Assembly (NCBI GenBank): GCA_013399305.1
Contig: VXAI01000195.1
Coordinates: 1,415,244-1,479,243, forward strand
Direction: 5' to 3'
Length of the DNA: 64,000 nt
From: Rostratula benghalensis
Taxonomy: Eukaryota; Chordata; Aves; Charadriiformes; Rostratulidae
In this document: piece after piece, positions 25,513 through 39,639 of the stretch
Layout of the letters: every line of letters begins with the position of its first letter
How positions within the stretch are numbered: position 1 is the stretch's first letter
Notes under the pieces: model-generated
What the model was told of the DNA's origin: nothing
The model's input: only the letters and a program-made list of their open reading frames with translations
The model's database searches: none
Made by a program: the position numbers and the translations under genes

Positions 25513-27199
25513 CTATGGGAAAAGAAAAGAAGCAACAAGTTACTGCAGCTCTGTAAGGAGGAGCAGACATGTCAGAGAGCATGAGAAGCCAAGGCTGAGG
25601 GCATGTCCACTAGCAGCGAGGAGTTTACAGGCTTTAAATTCTTCTATTAAATAACACTCGAGTCCAAACACTTCCAGAGGTTTCCATCCCTCTCTAGGCT
25701 TTTGAAGAATAACTGCCAAAACCAAAAGCACTTGAGGAGGACTCAGTGGTGCTTCCAGCAACACCTACCTAACTCCTGCTGACTTCAGAGACAGCCAGCA
25801 CCTCACCACCTTAAAATCCCTGTATGTGCTTTCCCACTATTATAATACAGCAAAAAAAAATGCTGGTCCTAAAGTCACAGAGCTTCATGCACCCCCATAC
25901 GATCAGGTCCTCTGTTCCTTTTGCAGGCCATGTGAATGAATGGCTCTTTCAAGAAATTTCAAGCTACAGCTCTGGTCTGCAGCTTCATTCTTCATTCATG
26001 AGACTAAGGGTGAGAAAACACCACAAAGTGATGGGATTTGGGCTCAGCATAGAGCCAGCCAGCCAACACCATGAAACCTGCTCCAAAGGGTGTACAAGAG
26101 CAGCCACCAGCTCTGCAGAGGTGGCAGCAAAGAGTGCTGGGGAGGCTGGAGCAACAGGGAGGGAAGAGAAGGGGGGTGGGTGCCCAACTTGGTTCCCTGG
26201 AACTGGATGATGCCACGGCTGAGCACCAAAGGTCTGCCTGGAAAACCTCAGGGGATGCTACCAGGCTTTGGTTAAGGAGGATGTGTGATGGAGGTTACAA
26301 TCAGCAGTCTGTACATAGCCTAACAAGCCCCCCCTTTCATGTTTGCCAGGTGCCAGCTGTGCTTGGCTGCTGCTCACTGCTGGTGGCACTTCCTTTCCAG
26401 GTCAGGGCTGTGCTCCCAGAGCCCCCTCCAGTGCCTCACTGCTTCCAGCAGAGAGACCTAAACATCTCACCAGCTTCCTGGATCCTCCTCTTCTGCTCTC
26501 ACCTTACATGACCACATCACTCAGTCCACCAGTCTCTCTTCTCCCAGCTGAGTGCTCTGACCACCTTCAGCTCTTGCTGTCCACTAGGATGCCAGGATCT
26601 GCCCCTTGGCTGTGCACTGGCTCACCTGGGACAAAGGCTTCTTTGCTCTTGCATCTGGAAAAACTCCAGAAGTGAGATGGGGTGTTTGAAAGCCCTTCCC
26701 CTTGGAGAGAGCTGAGCCCGTTTCCTGGGCAAGTGTTCAAGTCACCAAGCTGCCAGGCACATAGGTGGTCTCCTCCTTTACCACCATGGACCCACCCCTA
26801 GCACCCAGGATCTTCCAGACCCCCTAAACCTTGCTCAGACCCTGAAGCCCTGCTCAGACATGCTCAAGCAGCTGAGATGTGCCCCAGCTCTGGGATCTCC
26901 TGCCAGCAGCTCTGTGCTTGAGTGCTCAGCACCCTGCACACTGCAAATGCCAACACAGGCACTGCTGATGCCAATTCAACATGGCATGCCGGGCAGCAGA
27001 TGGTCTCCTCACCACCATGCCGAGCATCCTGCTGTCTGAGTGTTCCCAGCAATTGCACCTGCTGCAGCCCTCACATGCAGGACAGGCTCAATACGGTCAT
27101 TTTGGAAATGGGATGGACGCACAGGCACATCCTTGAAGGTTCTATTTATCACAGTGACCTGCTCTGGAGTTCTTAACACAGGAAGGAGACATGGACCTG

Positions 27200-27660
27200 T
27201 CGGAATGGATCCACAGAAGACCACAAAAATGCTCCGGGGGCTGGAGCACCTCTCCTGTGAAGACAGGCTAAGAAAGTTGGGGGCATTCAGCCTGGAGAAG
27301 AAAAGGCTCTAGGGAGATCTTAGAGCCTCTTCCAGTCCCTAAAGGGGCTCCAGGAAAGCTGAAGGGGAGTCTTTATCAGGGAGTGGAGCCATAGGATAAG
27401 GGGGAACAGTTTTAAACTGAAAGAGGGGAGATTTATATTAGATATCAGGAAGAAATTCTTAACTGTAAGGGTGGTGAGACACTGGCCCAGGTTGTGCAGA
27501 GAAGCTGTGGCTGCTCCATCCCTGGAAGTCCTATCCCAGCCTGGATGGGACTTGGAGCAATGGTGTGGTGGGAGGTGTCCCTATCCATGGCAGGGAGGGT
27601 AGGACTGGATGTTCTTTAAGGTCCCTTCCAACATGAACCATTTTGTGATTCTATGATTGT
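27200..27660 (+). mobile_element. CR1 LINE 3' fragment in constant intron 1
   Basis: Plus orientation, opposite to the gene. It holds remnants of the CR1 end (GGGGCATTCAGCCTGGAGAA) and the tail AAGGTCCCTTCCAACATGAA then CATTTTGTGATTCTATGATT. Close in type to the copy at 4.1-4.7 kb. Confidence 0.9.
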
Positions 27661-30600
27661 CGCATGAGCAGCTACTTCCCAGCTGATTCAAAGCTGTAAA
27701 AGGAAGCCCTGAATGCAGAAAATCTTTCTCCATCCTCTCTGTGCAAATGTCCTGCATGCAGGAAGAAAAACTGCAGATGCACAAGATGGTTGAGGGTGCC
27801 TGTGAACTCTGATCAAGCCCCACACATCCTTGCTCAGTCACACAGCTCGGTATGGACCCACTGAAGGGTATAAATGGGCAAATTCTCTTGGAAACACAAG
27901 ATCCGTATGTAAGGGAGCCACATGGGAGTGCCAAGATCACACTATCATCCATCCCTTCCCCTTATGCACTGTTTGGCAGATCCACCCCCCAGCCAGGCAC
28001 AGAGTCCACTGGTTTATCTGTGGAAGATGCAAACAATCCCTAACGTAGCAGAGGCTGCCCTGGCATGATACTGCCAACAATACTGCTTCTGAAATACCTG
28101 CCGTCTGCTGCAAACCAGAGCATCCCAAAATCTATTTATATCCATCCTATGCGAGGCAGGCAGTGGCATGGTTTCAAGAAGGCCGACAGCAAGGCTTTGC
28201 TCGCCTGGCAAATTGATTTCAGCATTTGCAAGATGGCTGTGCTGAGATTCCTCAGCAGGTACCATTGCCCTGCACTTCCTGTCCTGACTGTGAGCAGCAT
28301 CCAGGCAGGAGACAGCCCTGTGGCTGTGATGACCTGTTAATGTCACAGGCAGGGCTGGGAATAGAGCCCCAGGCTAGATCCAATAAAGGGCTTAGGAACC
28401 TGCAAACCACAACCCATTCAGCCACTAGTTAACCCCAGCAGCTCCTGCCCCACCAGCTGGGAGCTAAGGTTCCCAGGTTTTTCAGGACTGCAGAAAAGCT
28501 GGCCAGAAACACCCAAGTGCCACCCATTTGCTCTCCTTGCTCCTGAGGACTGTCACAGCACACTGATGGGATCTGGGGATGGGGAAAGGGAAAGCACAAG
28601 GAAGTACAAATCCCCGCCCCCAATTTTTTTAATTTTTTTTTTTTTTTGTAACTGTAATATTCCAGTGGTTTGAACTGTGTTTTGAAAGCAGAGGCCCAGG
28701 TTCAACTCCCTCTTTGACGTGGCAGCATCACATTTTCCACCTCCCAAAAGACTCTTTCCTCCTCTCCCATTTCTCCTTCAGGCAACGGGCTGCACTGGAC
28801 AGAAGCTCCTCCTGCCTCCTGTCAAAGCTGTGCATCCATGTCCTAGGACAGTGGGAATGCATGGAAGGAAAGGCTCACCCTGCTGTCAGGGCATTCACTT
28901 GAGAGGTAGCACTCCCAACCTCACTGAGCTCCCTAACAAGGTGGTCCTTCTTCTCCATCTCAATGACCCTTGTGCCCACAGCTGCACAGAGACACAAAGA
29001 GGAAAGCCAGCCACTCCACCTTGCCCAGGGCTGAGTTGGGAAGGAAGAGAAGAAGGGCCATGGTCAGTCCCTGCAAGCCAGGAGGGAGTTGAGTAACACA
29101 ATCCAGAGCCTCTGGCACATGGCACAAGAGGAGCAGATGTATCAAGAACTGCATGGCTCTTGCTCAGATTTGACCATGTGTTTTAGAGGTGTGTGCCCCC
29201 AGGAAAGGGCACCCCCACATCACCAGTGAGCAGAGAGGGTTTCATCCCCAGAGGATGGGGAGACAGGCAGTGTTTCAGACCCTTCTCTTTTCTTCTTGGA
29301 GAGGTCTTGGAGAGGGAGTGAACACACATGAATGCACACGGTGGACTTCACTGGCGCCCGTGTTACACCTTATACCCCAGTGTCAGAGGGACAGCCAAAG
29401 CCCTAGATCCCCTCTAGAATCCCAAAATCTTACTGATTCAGATCGAGAGACACATGAAGTACCCAGCTTATTGACAGATGGAAGCTGTCCAACACTCCAC
29501 TCAAAATAGGGACAAGCTTTCAGCTGGATCCAGCTTTATATTAGATACTCAGAGCTCTGAGAAGCCACATTTTGAGTATGAGTTTTCTCCATCTCTCTGT
29601 CTTCCTCTTCCAGTGTTTGACCACCCTTGGGTGAAAAATGTTTCCTAACATCTATTCCAAAGTTGTCTTGTGGCAACACCTTCCCATGGTCCCTTGTCCT
29701 TTAACTGTGCACCTCTGAAGCCAGCAGTTAGACCCTTCTCCTGGTTCTCATGCCTCCAAGCTGAAAGAGCTCTCTCAGCCTCTCCTGTCATGCCACAGGC
29801 TCCAGACGTCTCATCATTTTCATGGCGCCCACATGGCCATGTCTTTGTTGCAGTTGCTAGCCCATACACAGAGCTCCAGGCATGGTCCCATAAATGCCAA
29901 ATCAAGGGAAACCACCTCTTCTCTTGACCTGCTCTCTACAATATTGCCAGTAAAACCCAGTATACAGTCAGTAATCACCACAGCAAAGGTTTACTGGTGA
30001 CTCATGTTCAATCTGGTGACCCCCAGGTCCTTTTCTGTACCCAGGTTCCCAAATTTTCCATAAACAGGCTCAAAGCTGTGTGCCTGCTCCCCATGATACA
30101 AGACATAAAAGCTATTTTAGAAATGCCTTAGGGTTGCAAAAAAAATGCTATTGAACTCACTTCTCTAAGCAGGAAATTCAAGTCCCTCAATTACTTGCAG
30201 TGCAATCATCCAGAATTCAAAGGCACAGGAAAAAAAAATAAAATTAAAAAAAAAAAAAGCAAGTGCTGTAATCTGAAAACACCCAAAAATAACTTCTCAC
30301 ATTGGAAAAAAGGCACACAGCTGATGACCAGATCTGGCCATCTTCCATGGCTATAGGAATTGTGAATCAGAGCCATGAATCACTGATTCAGGAGCAAGCA
30401 GCCTTCCCTGCTCTGCTCCCCTTGCCTGGGGCAGGAAGATCTCACAGTCCCCCCTCCCAGACATGCTCCATGCTTGGCCACAGCCTTTGGGTGCTGCTGC
30501 AGGGAGCTTGCCCAGAATGGGAGGGCTGGTTCCTATGGAAATGATTCCAAGGACTTGCTGTTTTTAATATAAATGCCATTGACTCAATAGGTTTTGTTTT

Positions 30601-33280
30601 TTCTCCTAAAAACCCATCCCCCCATAGGATAGATTGTTTTTGGTTTTTTTTCTCCGTTCAATTCTACTCCACGCTTCAAAGCTTAGAAAAGAGCTGGCTT
30701 GCATTTTTGGGAAAGTTTCCAGTGCAGCTAGGACTGGAGGGAAGGAAGCAAACCCACATTTGAGCCAAACCCAAGGATGCAGTGTTTGAGGGGGCTCAGG
30801 ACAGAGTGGACACAGAGCACGGGATGAGGCCTGTGCCCATGGAGGCAGGAACAGGCAGTACACGTCCCACAAATGCCTTCATTAACCCTGGCTACATGGA
30901 AATCGGGGAATGCTGAAATGAAAGGCATGTTCTGCAGCCTTGACACAGCCCCACTGTGTGTTTCATCATGAGACTGCCCCATTGCCCAGGGCTCCCCCAA
31001 GCATCTGCCTGAGCAGCACAGGATGGACCTGAAGGCTTGGCTCACCAGCTATTTTGTGGCATCCACTGGCCACCACGTCCCTTTTTACCTTCCACTTCAA
31101 GCACAGAATTACTCATTTCCTTGTGGGGTTGCTATGGAGCTCGTCACTATGGCAGCTGAGGGCCCTGCAAACACTTATTGGCACAACTGCCTGGTGTATT
31201 CCTGAAAAATTGTTTTCCTCACTCTGCAGCTGGAAACACAAGCCATAGCAGAAGATTATTCATGCCAGAGTGGTGCTGTCAGAGCCCCAGGGGCTGGAGA
31301 GGACAGTACAGTACTCCACGGATGAGAACCTGGCACCCCACGGTTGCCTGGCAGGGCTGTGGGCAGTGCTTGGCCTGGGGAATTTCCTGGGACACCCTCA
31401 GCATCCTCCCTCCTCTCTCATTTGGGACTTTCTGGCTCCTACAGCAGCAGTTCCACCAGCCAGCACTATTCCCACCCTGCGACCAGGCTGCTCCCAGGCT
31501 TCTCTGCTCCAGCAAGGAGGATGTGACTGGGCTTTGTTTCTCCTCCCAGTCTCTCTCCCTTTCACTCCTGTTTGCTCCCCACCTCTGACTGCTGCTCCCA
31601 CCCTTCCATTGCCTTCCCAGATGCCTATCTGGGACAGCATTCTGCCCCCTCCACCCCCCTTCCCACCCAACTCCCAGGATCTGGGGGTATCTTCAAGGTC
31701 ATTCCTCCAGCTCCATTTGTGGGCACTCCCTGGTCCCCCCAGGCTGCCCCCTGTACCTAAACCCCCCTACACTGCTGTTTCCTCTCTCCCAGTTTCCTCC
31801 AAGCCCTCCCCACACCCCCTTCTACCTCCTACACACAGCTCTAGATGGAGGCAGCAACAGAAGTAAAATCTCAGCCCGTGAGTTTCACAGCTGGCAAATT
31901 GTCAAGCAAAAGGGAACAGGTCCAGCCCAGACAGTACTGAGTCCCCGTCATGCTCAAGGGGTGATGGGGACACAATCCCACAGCTGGAAATACAGCCCCA
32001 GGGCCACCATCCCTCTGTCCCATAGCCTCCCACAGCCCACCACCCCCTCACCTCCCTCTCCCCTCCCCCAGCCTCTGAAAAAAAAGGAGCCAGCTCCAAT
32101 ATTGCCGCAATTTCCTGCCTTTCTCCATTCCTTAACAGAGGATGCTGCTGGCCCTTCCCCCACGCTCCCTCAGCTCCACACATTCTCTGCCGCTTCTGTA
32201 ATGCAATTACAAATGCTGGAGAGGACTTGGATCACACCCAGCTTCAAGATCATGACTTTGCAAAGAGGGGATTAAAAAATGTGGAGGTGTTGGGATGCCA
32301 CTCCACAGGCAGCAGTATGACAAAAGGCCATGATGTGCCTAAAAGGGGATCAATCAGGGGCAGTGTTCCCCACTCCCAGAGACTCTTCCAGCCCTCATGG
32401 ATGAGCCAGAGCTGAGATCAGTATTATTTTACCCAGCCCATCCTGCTGCCTTCCAAACATGCAGGGAAGGATATTTTGAGAAATTCTTTGGAAAGGTTAT
32501 TGTGCCTATTTGTTGGATCCCTGCACACCTGCAGCCGGCTGTGGCATGCGCTCAGCTGCGCAGGAAGCAAATGGAGACAGAAAAGTTAAACAAATACACA
32601 TAGCACCTGCTAAATTACCAAAAATAGCATTTCTAAACATAACGTTGATGACACTACTGATATTCTAGGGGCTTTCCAGAAGGAGAAGCGTGTCCCACCA
32701 CTAAGATATTTCCATTTTCCTTAAAAGATTCCCCAGCTTTTGTCCTGCCTGGCAGGATCCCTGTGGCTCAGACTTCAAGGGCCATCATAAATGGAGATAA
32801 ATGGATTATTGGCCCAGCATGGTCAATAAGGAACGGAAATCTTCTGCTAAAAGGGCTATGTGATCCTAGAAAGAAGCCCAAATATGGAATTTGCTGAAAT
32901 TTGGGCTGTTAATAGACAAAAGGTGAACCCTGTAAGCAGGAGTGCTCCCAGGCATTGTGCACAGCACAGGGAACCAGCTCTGTGCTCTCCTAGCTGTGGA
33001 AGGGGAAATGGGGTGGGATGAGGACACATCACTACAAAACTTTCAGCTTCCAGCCCCAGGATTGGCTCAGCTCTGCAGAAAGCAGGGAAAGAGAGAAGCT
33101 ATCCAGGGACAACTCCTTCTCCCAGCATCAAAACATCTCCTGCCTGTCCCAGCACCTCAAATCCACTCCAAAAATTGCACCACAGGGCTGCAATCCATGC
33201 TCAGAGCAAAGCCAGGCTCTGAGAAGCGTTGTAATGCATTAAAGCAGCGTTTTCTCCACAGCATTTGACAGGAAACACCA

Positions 33281-33780
33281 CTCATAGAATTGTAGAATTG
33301 CTTAGTTTGGAAAAGACTTTTAAGCTCACCAAGTCCAATAGTAAACTTAACACTGTCAGGTCCACCACTAAACCATGTTCCTCAGCACCACATCTACACA
33401 TCTTTTAAATACCTCCAGGGATGGTGACTCCACCACTTCCATGGGCAGCCTGGTCCCTTTGACAACCCTTTCAGTGAAGAAATTGTTTCTAATAGCCATC
33501 CTATACCTCCCCTGGTGCAACTTGAGGCTGTTTTCTCTCATAATATTGCTTTTTACTTGGGACAAGAGACCAACCCTTACCTGACTGCACCCTCCTTTCA
33601 GGTAGTTAGGTAGTTGTAGAGAATGATAAGGTCTTCCCTGAGCCTCCTTTTCTCCAGGCTGAACAAACCCAGTTCCCTCAGCTGCTTCTCATAACACTTG
33701 TGCTCCAGACCCTTCACCAGCTTCATTGCTCTTCTTTGGACACACTCAAGCACCTCAAAGCTGTGAGCCTCAGAATGGTC
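33281..33780 (-). mobile_element. CR1 LINE 3' fragment in constant intron 1
   Basis: Minus orientation. It starts CATAGAATTGTAGAATTG and includes the CR1 3' region (TCCAGGGATGGTGACTCCAC on the + strand). A peptide remnant reads [20 protein letters not shown], a standard end of the CR1 ORF2 region. Confidence 0.9.
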
Positions 33781-35340
33781 TTTAACCTTTTTTGTTTCAA
33801 GACCCACCAGGGCAACACCAAGCCTGGCAGATGCAATGCTCTGGCCCTTACTTGCCTTCCATGGTTTCCTCCAAGGTGTTTGCTCAACAAAAACACATAA
33901 ATAGACTGAAGGCTGGCATGGGCCTCCATCATTGTGCATGAACAACCACCTCAAATACTCCTCAGAGATGTGTCTTATCTCCCAGGGTCTCCAAAACCTG
34001 GCACAAGCTGGTGCTTTGAGCTCTACAGCCCCAGAGTCTTAGTTGAAGGGGAAATCCTCCATTCAGAGCAGAGCCACATTAACTGGCACGGCTCCTCCTT
34101 CCATCAGGGGTACACAGCCCACATAAAAGCACAGCAGTTCTCAATCTTTGGTGAGCACTGTGTTACTTAGATTACAGCTGTTCCTGCTAAGTGATGACTC
34201 CAAAGGGATCTCCAGAGGTTTCTTTGATTTTTCAGGCTGCCAGGCTCTGCTCACACCTACCTAAGGCTCCAGGGTAGCAGCTGAAAGAGGCTCCACACTC
34301 TGCATGCTGCAGGAGCCCTGGAGGAATCACTCAATACTCAAGCATTTGCACAGACAGGTGAATGCAAACCAAAATAAGCAGTAATTTTGGCCCAAAGACT
34401 GTTACCATTCTTTTGATTCACCTGCAAAACATGAAGAACCTCATCTAGCAATGCAGATACCACTGTTAGCTTCAACCCTGGAGTGCATCTGGGGTGGAAA
34501 CTTAAGGATTACAATTATTTCCTAAACTTCCCAAGCTGGCAGTTATTTCTGCTCCTCCTCTTGTCCCTGTCAATGAGAAGCTGAGGGTGGGAAGGCTGTG
34601 CAGCCCAGAAGGGCCAGCAGTTGCTCCCAGAGTTCCTGGCTTTCCCCAGGAACCATGGTACCACCAGCTGCGGTGCATGTCCCATGAGCTGCACATTCTC
34701 CAGGTGACACTGTTCTGAAAATGGTCTCCTTTTCTCTTTGTCAATCTGTTTCTGCACATGCTCCCCATCTGCTCATTCAGTGACCCCTGGCTTCTGGAAG
34801 CTGCTGAGTGCTTTCAACCAGATCAAATGGCCATGTGGAAATTTATGATATGCTACGCTTCCACCACTTGCATGAAAATCAGCAGGTAAAGACCTCCTTC
34901 TAGGGAAAGGCTCAGTTGCTGGGGAGGGGCTCAGGACAAAGCAGGAGGCTGGAGATATGGTGAGGAATGAAGAAAAATACTATAGGGAATGTTTACCCAG
35001 ACATCTCCACTGGTCCAGGGGTGGGTGCTTTATAGCACTTGTTGTTGTATCCACTGTTATCTTACACAAACTTGGAAGTAAATTCCTGTGGGGTTACAAC
35101 AACCGTGGACACCTCCATGTCTGGTGGGTTAGCAAGTGATTTATTTTAGGAGGGACATGCTAAAGCCTCCATCTGTGGCCAGTTGTCTTTCTGCTGTGTA
35201 TCCACCCCCTCCCCCCCCGCTGCATAAACTCATGAGTGCCCACGTCTCCCTCTGCCTCTGTACTCTGGCTTCAGTTGCTGCATTTTCCAGGATGTCTCAC
35301 CCAGATACCTACATACAGTGTCCCCTTGCCGGAAGCTTGT

Positions 35341-35665
35341 CACAGAATCACAGTCACAGAATGGCTAGGATTGCAAGGGACCCCTGGAGATCATCTGGTC
35401 CAACTCCCTGCCAGAGGAGGTCCACCCAGACCAAGTTGCACAGGAACATGTCCAGGTGGGTTTTGAATGTCTCCAGAGGCAGAAACTCCACCACCTCTCT
35501 GGGCAGCCTGTTCCAGGGCTTTGCCACCCTCAAAATAAAGACATTCCTCTTTGTGTTTAGATGGAACTTCTTATGTTCAAGTTTGTGCCCATTCCCTCTT
35601 GTCTTGTCTTGTCACTGGCCACGACTGAAAAAAGACTGGCTCCTCCTGACACCCACCCTTTGGGT
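35341..35665 (-). mobile_element. CR1 LINE 3' fragment in constant intron 1
   Basis: Minus orientation. It starts CACAGAATCACAGTCACAG, with GATCATCTGGTCCAACTCCC and TGTCCAGGTGGGTTTTGAAT. This is a different CR1 subtype from the copy at 33.3 kb and similar to that at 39.6 kb. Confidence 0.87.
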
Positions 35666-38600
35666 GCTGCTGTCATGTGGGACCTCCTGACTACTCCAAA
35701 CACACACCAGAAGATCCCTCAAGCTGCAGCCACCCTTTGGCAGTACCTGCACACTCTGAACACCAAGAACTCTCCTGAGGACATTGAAGGACTATCCTTG
35801 GGCCACCCTTTCTTCCCTTCCTCAATCCCCACCACGTACAGGTCAGCTACCATTAGTCCTGCAAGCCCAGTTCTTGGAATTCAGGTGTGAAAACAAAACA
35901 AAGAATGAAAAAAACCTGTCCTTTACTTCATGGCTCCTCTGTGGGCACCGCTACAGTGTCTCTGCCATCAGCCCCAGACCCCTCCTGCTGCACTCTCCTT
36001 CCTCCCCTTGCACAGCCTGGGGCCCAATGGCCAGGTTCAGGCAGGGCCGCTGTGATGCTGTTTAATGGATAAGTGAAGCAAAAATCACTATTGGCCACAC
36101 TCGGCCTTGGAGGGGGAGCTTGTCTTGCAACCAGCTGGAAACCAGTAACACAGGGAGATTAAGGCTTAGTGATAATATATGGGGGATGGGGTGTGAAATA
36201 GCACTCTATATCTTCTTTGCATGCTTTGCTCTTCCCTCTCCAGTGATTCTCATGCTGATCCCCACTTTCTTGTGAGTCGCCCACCATAGTCTCTGGGGTG
36301 TCTCCTGCCTGGGATTTCCTTCTAGCTTACCCACACAGCCCAAGAGTGTCCCCATGCCTCCCACAAGCTGCCCAGGCCATACCATCCTGGGATGTCTCAC
36401 CCTCCTGTGCCCACTTGTGAGCAACACAGAACCCTCCCCACTCCTCCAGGAGGGAAATCCTGACTTGAGATCTGTGTTTTCTGGAATTAACCACCACACA
36501 GAGATCAAAACAAAGAGATGCCAGCCAGGCAAGTATTGTGAATTTCTCTTTCCTTTTGGTGACTAGTGAAAAAGCAGCAAGAGGAGTCCCTCGACCAGTC
36601 TCAGTCCCTGCATTCTCCTCCCTTCCTCCACCCACACAGTGAAACCCCATGGTGACAGTCCCATCGGGATCCCACTGCCGGACTGCAGGTTGGACAATTC
36701 ATCACTGTAATCTCCGCTACAGCCACTGATCTGATTTGTCTAGGAATGGCATCTGCTGCTGGGTATCGTTCTCTATTCATTTAAATTTGCCCAGAGACAG
36801 CATGGGTGCTTTTTTGTTGTTGTTGTGGTTTGCTTTCTTGGTTTTTCTTTTTTTGAAAACAAAATACAAACATCATTAAATGAATTAATCTATCCTCCGG
36901 TTTCTCCCAAATAAGATTAGTCAAGAATCGCTCTACTTAAGTCTGATTCCCTACCACATTTTTAAAGGATATTGTCTGAGCTCTTATTTCCTGAGCGCAT
37001 GTGCACCAGAGCTCTCCTGTGCTTCAGAACAAAGAATTTGGTGTCCTGTGACAGTGTTCTGAATGCAGCAATGTCTGAGACCAAGAGATGATCCCTGCCT
37101 TACTGAGCTTACCCTGAGTTTTGCCTGGTGCTTGGAGACATGTGGGATTTTCGGTGTACAGGGCTATGCTGAGAAAAGACAGGATTGTTCCTTCTCCAAC
37201 TGGATGAAGAGAGCAAAAGGTTTAAGCCTGCTTTCTGATTTTAGGTCCATTCCAGACTGCCTCCAGGACCCATTAAAAACTAAGCTTCCTTGTCTTTACT
37301 GCTATTTAATTTGGGTCATATCCCTTCTTTATCTTTTCAGCTAAGAGGTGGCCCTGCAGTTCAGAAAGGTCATGGTGCTGGAGAAGTTCTTCTGTCAGCA
37401 GGAGACACAGTGGCATGTGAGCAAACATTGGAAAGGGTAACCACGGGCAGAGCTCAAGCAACTGTCCTTGCACCCTCTTTAATATCTGTACTACTAAGGG
37501 GAGCCCAGGGAATTTACACACCGGACACCAAAGAGCTGGAGAGAGCATCTAAGAGCACAATGGGCAGCAGACTGGTCTCCAGGATTTGTCTGCTTAATCA
37601 CCAGAGAGATGTCAGGGCTGGGCACTCAACATATGACAGCACTTTCTATTTCCACCCTTTACTATTGTAACACCAGTTTAGAATAAAAACATCTCCCTTG
37701 ATTTAACTCAAAACAGGATTAAAATAAAAATAAAATTAAAAAAAAAAAAAAAAGCAAGAGCTGTTTCACTGCAAATGTGGAATTTGCACACTGGCAGGTG
37801 TGCCACAATTACCACTGAGTAATTGTGGTACCAGCCTGTGCTCAGGCAAAGCCCCTCTCCAAACCCAGGGCCAGTCTGGGCACCCTGTGCTAATGTTAAT
37901 CCCTGCCACAACAGGCACTAACATGAGCCACTGGTGGCTTTTTCAGGGACTACCTTGGGAACTCAGGTCCCACAGCCCATCAGGAGTAGCATCACAAATT
38001 GCGCACCAGAACCAGCATGTAGTGCTACATCAGCTCCCCAATGAATGCATCTGAGACTGCCCTGCCTGCCCTCTGTCTTTCCACCCAATGTGCTACTGTT
38101 CTTACTGTGAAGGGGCTGGAGCTTCTAAATAGCTTCAGGCAGAAGCTGGGGACTTGGGGTGAGGGTCACCATCCCGTGATTTGAGAAAAGATTCCTGTCA
38201 CTGAGTTAAGTTAGTCTGCTGTACCTTGAAGAGCTCCAGCATGATGCTAGAAGAGGGAGCAATAGAACTTGCTCTGATGGGGATCATTTACTCACTTCTT
38301 ATAGCAACACTATTACAGCTGCTCTGGTGCTCTTCTGCATTAACATGGCTTTCCCGTTAATTGTCATTTGAACTAGAGCATAAACAGTTAGAAAGATTTT
38401 TGTTGATTAAAATGTTATCAGTGATGGGGAATTCAACAGAACTCTGACAAAACTGTCCCCACAATAGCGTCGTTATTAAAGTCCATGGCTGTTTTCTAGT
38501 GGGAATGCTTTATACATTTGACATCAAACATTTTGCCTTTGTCAACTAGAAGAAACAAGTAACTACAATTGTAACTTAATTGCTACAAGTTAGCTATGTA

Positions 38601-39639
38601 GTCTCTTAATTTTCTGATAAAGTAAATTATGGAGCCAGACCCAGGGAAAGATTCAGACACAACCTGCAGATGTTTAATTGCAAGCTCTGACACTGAAATC
38701 CAGGGCACAATGCTCCATGTGGCACCTTCACAGGAGCTGCCCAAGTGGCCACCAGGAATGACAAAGCACAGAGGCATGAGCTCCTCTCTTTTCCACAAAG
38801 ATACGGTGTCTGACACAGCCAGCCAAGGAAGCACAGCATCTGAATTTTCTCCTGCTTGCTCCAAGTGTATAATCTTTGGGTATGCCCCAAGAGACACAAT
38901 CTTTTCGCATACAAATTATCCCAGAGCCAGTTTCCTCAGACACAATAACCTCTGGTTGGGGTATTCAAAGAGGAAGATGGACTCCCAGTTTAAGTCCTTT
39001 CTTACCCTGATGGTACTCAAGGGATTTTACCCTCTGGAGATGACCATTGCCTGTGAACCAGGAAGAAAGATGAGAGAGGCACATGGCACCTGCTCAACAT
39101 TTTCTTGTCAACACTTTCTCACTGTGTGCCAATAAAAGCAAACTTTGTTGAGTCAGAGGCAAGGAGGCACACAGTCAAGGGAGGGGTATTCACTCGGGAA
39201 GCAGGTCTCTGCTCTGCTGCCAGGGTTTCTTATGCTTTTGGCATCACGTGCAAATTGGCAAAAATTTGCCATGGTTTTGAGAGCAAGACCAGACCTTAGG
39301 AGACCTCCTTCCCATGAGGCTCCTGACTCATTAATTAGGTTTAATTTCTTCTTCCTTGGCCTCCCTCTGTCCCACTGCCCGGCTCCAGCAGGAATCAGTT
39401 CCTCACCTTGATGAACCACCCCATGTTAGTGATGGCACTTCCCAAGGAATGCAAGAAAGGTTTCAAACTTCCCAACAAATGGTGTTGGATCTGTGGCTCC
39501 CAACCATGATTCAGCCAGACCAGCTCACAGAGGAAAGCATGTACAGTGGCATTTCATAAGCTACCTGCTCTTGCCAAGTTAGATGTGGCTGGGACACATT
39601 TCTCTAGAGGGGCTTTTGGGGCCCTGGGGATCATCTAAT